Positions 60,465-64,000 of a DNA stretch of 64,000 nt are shown piece by piece; the stretch's first letter is position 1, and each line of letters opens with the position of its first letter. Under the pieces are notes generated by a model that did no database searches, was not told the origin of the DNA, and was given only the letters and a program-made list of their open reading frames with translations. A program made the translations under genes and the position numbers. The stretch is taken from positions 1,646,501 through 1,710,500 of the forward strand of contig NZ_OY781365.1 in the NCBI RefSeq assembly GCF_963676815.1. The letters run 5' to 3'. Source of the DNA: an uncultured Draconibacterium sp. GTDB taxonomy: Bacteria > Bacteroidota > Bacteroidia > Bacteroidales > Prolixibacteraceae.

Positions 60465-61163
60465 ATGAGTGAAAATCAATTTAAAGTATTATTGGTTGAT
60501 GACGAGTTGGATATCCTTGAGTTCCTGAGTTACAACCTCGAAAAGGAAGGATATCAGGTATTTACTGCCCGAAATGGAGCTGAAGCAATTAAAGTTGCGG
60601 AAAAACAGGTACCACATCTCATTATACTCGACGTAATGATGCCTGAAATGGATGGCATTGCTGCCTGCGAAGAACTTCGGAAAATTCCGGCATTGAGTAG
60701 TACCGTTATAGCCTTTTTAACTGCCCGTGGCGAAGACTACTCGCAGATAGCCGGGTTTGAGGCTGGTGCCGACGACTATATTACAAAACCGGTTCGTCCA
60801 AAAGTTTTGGTTAGCCGGGTAAAAGCATTGCTAAAACGCACCGGCGAAGCTACCCAGCCTGTTGAAGTGGTAGATACCAATACTGTTACAATTGGCAACC
60901 TGCTGATTGACAAAGAACGTTACCTTATTCGCATTGGCGACAACGAAATGATATTGCCACGAAAAGAGTTTGAGCTACTTTCATTATTGGTTTCGAAACC
61001 GGGAAAAGTATTTACCCGCGAAGAAATTTATTACTCGGTGTGGGGCGAAAACGTAGTTGTTGGCGACAGAACGATCGATGTTCATATTCGTAAGTTACGC
61101 GAAAAAATTGGCAACGACCATATTAAAACCTTAAAAGGAATTGGTTATAAATTTGTTGAATAA
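60465..61163 (+). CDS. PhoB/OmpR-type response regulator (system 2)
   Basis: 232 residues from MSENQFKVLL. Receiver with DDELD, phospho-acceptor Asp in IILDVMMPEMDG (about 56), Thr in FLTARG and Lys in ITKPVRP. Winged helix with LPRKEFELLSLL and VVGDRTIDVHIRKLREKIG. It is the partner of the kinase encoded just upstream. The recognition-helix segment is close to that of regulator 1 (RTIDVHIRKLREK against RNVDVNIARLRKK), so both may bind similar 11-bp direct repeats. Followed by its own terminator. Confidence 0.93.
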   Translation: MSENQFKVLLVDDELDILEFLSYNLEKEGYQVFTARNGAEAIKVAEKQVPHLIILDVMMPEMDGIAACEELRKIPALSSTVIAFLTARGEDYSQIAGFEAGADDYITKPVRPKVLVSRVKALLKRTGEATQPVEVVDTNTVTIGNLLIDKERYLIRIGDNEMILPRKEFELLSLLVSKPGKVFTREEIYYSVWGENVVVGDRTIDVHIRKLREKIGNDHIKTLKGIGYKFVE

Positions 61164-61187
61164 CAAAGTACAAGATATAATAAAATG

Positions 61188-61216
61188 AAGGGGCTTTTTA
61201 AAGTCCCTTTTTTATT
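61188..61216 (+). terminator. Intrinsic terminator of system 2
   Basis: AAGGGGCTTT pairs with AAAGTCCCTT (one G-U) and continues into TTTTTTATTT, 24 bp after the regulator stop; it faces the convergent PAP2-like gene. Confidence 0.85.
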
Positions 61217-61222
61217 TGTGTG

Positions 61223-61828
61223 TCACACAAAATAAAGTACAAGATAAAGTACAATAAAACCAAGCCCGTAGCCGGCAATTAATTGTTTCAGATCGTGCTT
61301 GCCCAGGATTAGCCGTGCAGTTCCGATTAAGCCGGAAAGTAACACAACAATTAAAACCGAATAAACCGGGTTTACTCCATTGCGAAACGACAATGCAAAT
61401 AAAGTTCCGGACAAACCACCAATTGCTGCCATGTGGTTACTGATTTTCCATTTAAGCGATACTACAAGAAGTGCAACAATTACCAACACCGAGGCCAGCA
61501 TAAATAATTTAAACTCGGGCACTGCCTGTACTTTTCGTAACAAAATAAAGCCCAGGTAGTAAAAAACCGAAGTGCTTAACAATGGAACCAACCGATCGCG
61601 ACTGTTAGGCATATTTACATTAAAACGCGGATTTAGCGAGAGTATCGCTACCGAAAGCAAGGGCAAAATGCATGTAGTAAAAAATACCACCAGTAGCACA
61701 AAACGCTTTGCCTCCCAAAAAAGTAATTCGAAATAAAATCCGGAGTGCAAAAGCAAAAACATACCAATAGTTGGTATCAGTACCGGGTGAAATATTATGG
61801 ATATAATTCGGGCTACTTTCTCCGACAT
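61223..61828 (-). CDS. PAP2-superfamily-like integral membrane protein
   Basis: 201 residues with about six hydrophobic helices. Three short motifs sit where the PAP2 phosphatase motifs should be: NSRDRLVP (about 75), ISNHMAAIGGLSG (about 127-139, with His) and GTARLILGKHDLKQ (about 168-181, Arg-x5-His). The first two depart from the consensus KX6RP and PSGH, so phosphatase activity is uncertain; the layout resembles lipid-phosphate phosphatases. It begins one base after the rpoN stop and is probably translated from the same mRNA. Confidence 0.65.
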   Translation of the reverse strand: MSEKVARIISIIFHPVLIPTIGMFLLLHSGFYFELLFWEAKRFVLLVVFFTTCILPLLSVAILSLNPRFNVNMPNSRDRLVPLLSTSVFYYLGFILLRKVQAVPEFKLFMLASVLVIVALLVVSLKWKISNHMAAIGGLSGTLFALSFRNGVNPVYSVLIVVLLSGLIGTARLILGKHDLKQLIAGYGLGFIVLYLVLYFV

Positions 61829-61829
61829 C

Positions 61830-63281
61830 TTAAAGTTCTTTTCGTAAACGGGCTACCGATATTCCCAACTGTTCGCGATATTTAGCAACTGTTCTGCGCG
61901 CAATATTATACGATTTTTCCTTCAGTATCTGAGCCAGTTTTTCATCGGTTAATGGCTTGCGTTTATCTTCACTTTCAATACATTCCTGCAAAATCTTTTT
62001 AATCTCGCGTGTCGATACTTCTTCGCCATCGTCTTTTGCCAAGCCTTCAGAAAAGAAATACTTGAGCGGATATATTCCAAAATGCGTTTGAATGTATTTA
62101 CTGTTCGAAACCCTCGAAATGGTGGAAATATCGAGACCTGTTCTTTCAGCAATATCTTTCAGAATCATCGGGCGAAGTTTTGTCTCGTCGCCTTCCTGAA
62201 AATACTCTTTCTGAAAACTTATAATTTCGGACATGGTAAGCAACAATGTTGTTTGTCGCTGGTGTATCGCATCAATAAACCATTTTGCCGAATCCATTTT
62301 TTGCTTCACAAAAGTCATCGCTTCTTTGTCTGATTTTTGTGATTTTTGATTTTGGCTCATGGTTTTCAGCATCTCCGAATAAGTGTCGTTGATTTTTAGT
62401 TCAGGAACATTTCGCTGATTTAACGATAGGCTCAATTCTCCATCAACCAACTCCAGAATAAAATCGGGGACAATATGCTGATTTGATTTATTTAAAGGGT
62501 TATTATACGAACTACCTGGTTTCGGATTTAACTTAAGAACCTCGTCGATTCCCTTTTTAAGTTCCTCATCCGACAGTTCCAGTTTCGACCTGATTTTATC
62601 GTAATGCTTTTTTGTAAACTCATCAAAATAGTTTTTTACGATAGCCTTTGGAAGTTCATAATCATCGCTCTCTTTACGTTCGAGTTGCAACAACAAACAC
62701 TCGCGTAAATTTCGGGCAGCAATTCCAGGAGGATCAAATTCCTGAATAGCCAATAAAATTTTCTCCAGTTTTTCTTCCGGAACATCCAGATTCATGTTAA
62801 ATGCCAAATCGTCGCTAATGGCCATTAAATCACGCCGAAGATAACCGTCATCATCAATATTCCCTATAATGTATTCGGCAAGCTGCTGCTCCTCATCATT
62901 TAAATCTGCAAGTCCCAGCTGTTCATTCAAAAATTCATGAAAACTTGTGCCCACCGAAAAAGGTACATCGATGTATTTATCGTCTTTCGAATAGTTGTTT
63001 ACATTTAGCTTATAGGTTGGAATTTCATCATCCTCGTAATAGTCATCCATCGAAAACTCCTCATTGTCTACATCCGAGTTATTATCGCGGCTGTCATCCA
63101 ACTGATCTTCTACTGAAGAGGGAGAGTCCGATTCCAATTCCAAAACCGGATTTTCTTCTAATTCCTTTTTAATTCGCTGCTCGAGTTGCATAGTTGGGAT
63201 TTCCAAAAGCTTGATCACCTGAATTTGCTGAGGTGATAACTTTTGGAGCAGCTTCTGTTGTAATGTTAGTTTTTGCTCCAT
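61830..63281 (-). CDS. rpoN: RNA polymerase sigma-54 factor RpoN
   Basis: 483 residues. Region I is Gln/Leu-rich (LTLQQKLLQKLSPQQIQVIKLLEIPT), region II is very acidic (about 45-90; DSPSSVEDQLDDSRDNNSD), the core-binding domain includes QEFDPPGIAARNLRECLLLQ, the helix-turn-helix is near DISTISRVSNSKYIQT (about 393), and the RpoN box reads ARRTVAKYRE (about 463). It directs transcription from -24/-12 promoters with enhancer-binding activators. No such activator is encoded in the window. It lies 64 bp after asnS and one base before the PAP2-like gene. Confidence 0.96.
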   Translation of the reverse strand: MEQKLTLQQKLLQKLSPQQIQVIKLLEIPTMQLEQRIKKELEENPVLELESDSPSSVEDQLDDSRDNNSDVDNEEFSMDDYYEDDEIPTYKLNVNNYSKDDKYIDVPFSVGTSFHEFLNEQLGLADLNDEEQQLAEYIIGNIDDDGYLRRDLMAISDDLAFNMNLDVPEEKLEKILLAIQEFDPPGIAARNLRECLLLQLERKESDDYELPKAIVKNYFDEFTKKHYDKIRSKLELSDEELKKGIDEVLKLNPKPGSSYNNPLNKSNQHIVPDFILELVDGELSLSLNQRNVPELKINDTYSEMLKTMSQNQKSQKSDKEAMTFVKQKMDSAKWFIDAIHQRQTTLLLTMSEIISFQKEYFQEGDETKLRPMILKDIAERTGLDISTISRVSNSKYIQTHFGIYPLKYFFSEGLAKDDGEEVSTREIKKILQECIESEDKRKPLTDEKLAQILKEKSYNIARRTVAKYREQLGISVARLRKEL

Positions 63282-63345
63282 AATCCCAAATGTTAACCTC
63301 GTAAAAATAACATTTTTTTCCGAGTAGCTTCGCTATATTATTGCA

Positions 63346-64000
63346 TCAAAATTCAGCATTTTTTGGTGCACGTGGAAACGCAATTACGTCGCGGATGTTA
63401 CCCATTCCGGTAACAAAAAGCATAAGGCGCTCGAAACCAAGCCCAAAGCCGCTATGCACTACCGATCCGAAACGGCGGGTATCTAAATACCACCACATTT
63501 CTTCGGCCGGAATATCCATTTCTTCCATCCGAGTGGTTAGTTTGTCAAGGTCTTCCTCGCGTTGCGATCCACCAATAATTTCGCCAATACCAGGAAACAG
63601 AACATCCATTGCGCCAACAGTTTTTCCATCGTCGTTTTGTTTCATGTAAAACGCTTTAATGTCTTTCGGATAATCAGTAAGAATTACCGGACACTTAAAG
63701 TGTTTCTCAACAAGGTAGCGTTCGTGCTCACTTTGCAGGTCAACGCCCCAATCAACCGGGAACTGGAATTTCTTCTTCTTATATGGTTTCGAGTTTTTCA
63801 GCACCTCTATCGCCTCGGTGTATGGTAAACGCACAAAATCGTTTTTCAAAACAAACTCCAGCTTTTCAATCAAGTCCATCGAGCGCTGGTCTTGAGGTTT
63901 ATTTTTTTCCTCCTGCTTTAAACGATCTGCTAAAAACCTCAGATCATCCATACAGTTATCCAAAGCATATTGGATACAATATTTCAGAAACTCTTCGGCC
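63346..64000 (-). CDS. asnS: Asparaginyl-tRNA synthetase (3' part, start outside window)
   Basis: About 217 C-terminal residues of a class IIb synthetase, open to the right edge. Motif 3 region GFGLGFERLMLFVTGMGNIRDVIAFPRAP split as GLGFERLMLFVTG and IRDVIAFPR is diagnostic, with FPGIGEIIGGSQRE (about 70 residues earlier) and YPKDIKAFYMK typical of AsnRS. It charges tRNA-Asn. The frame continues through TTG 63963 to the window end (EEFLKYCIQYALDN), so the TTG is not the start. Confidence 0.95.
   Translation of the reverse strand, partial: AEEFLKYCIQYALDNCMDDLRFLADRLKQEEKNKPQDQRSMDLIEKLEFVLKNDFVRLPYTEAIEVLKNSKPYKKKKFQFPVDWGVDLQSEHERYLVEKHFKCPVILTDYPKDIKAFYMKQNDDGKTVGAMDVLFPGIGEIIGGSQREEDLDKLTTRMEEMDIPAEEMWWYLDTRRFGSVVHSGFGLGFERLMLFVTGMGNIRDVIAFPRAPKNAEF

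Noticed and set aside
1..64000. tRNA, rRNA, insertion sequence transposases and prophage genes
   Set aside because: I looked for cloverleaf arms with a TTCGAAT-type T loop, transposase or integrase motifs and phage structural genes in intergenic and coding regions and saw none.

Overview
The window reads as a chromosomal segment of a Bacteroidota bacterium, most like the Marinilabiliales/Prolixibacteraceae group. The evidence is paired TonB-dependent receptors with carboxypeptidase-regulatory N-terminal domains, SusD-free outer-membrane lipoproteins, a type IX secretion sorting tail, genes that mostly lack a Shine-Dalgarno sequence, and several -7 elements of the Bacteroidota form TAnnTTTG. 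This placement is inferred from gene content; no rRNA or tRNA gene is visible.

Layout. 1-8.6 kb holds a minus-strand export operon: ABC ATPase, ABC-2 permease fused to an M1-peptidase-like region, TolC-type channel, membrane fusion lipoprotein, and an RND pump cut by the window edge. 8.8-11.2 kb holds three paralogous small secreted proteins. 11.4-20.8 kb is housekeeping: ComB-like phosphatase, PagL-like deacylase, PatB/MalY C-S lyase, RuvC, an EamA transporter, a TPR protein, LipA, LipB, and a thymidylate-synthase-fold protein whose catalytic cysteine is a serine. 21-25.8 kb is a Gfo/Idh/MocA oxidoreductase with a HEAT plus double DUF1080 protein. 25.86-26.22 kb is a degenerate 42-bp tandem array. 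26.3-34.4 kb carries PhnA, TrpS, a YbaK deacylase, a possible Trp leader peptide with terminator ahead of a TrpB2-type synthase, a large putative glycosidase, and a lipoate-protein ligase.

34.5-61.2 kb appears to be a large phosphate-acquisition island. It contains two TonB-dependent receptors, one followed by a beta-helix lipoprotein and the other by a beta-propeller phytase. It also contains a phosphate-selective-type porin followed by another beta-helix lipoprotein, two tandem PiT transporters fused to PhoU-like domains, and two PhoR/PhoB-type two-component systems. Six promoter regions in this stretch carry 3-6 copies of TTACA (or TGTAA) spaced exactly 11 bp apart, the architecture of a Pho box. 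I infer that they define one regulon, including two small secreted proteins of unknown role.

Inside the island, 46.1-48.5 kb looks like an insertion: two visibly AT-rich genes, each followed by a copy of the same ~130-bp highly structured repeat, like mobile gene cassettes. 48.82-48.95 kb has a second degenerate tandem array with a period of exactly 21 bp. The window ends with a PAP2-like membrane protein, RpoN and the 3' part of asnS.
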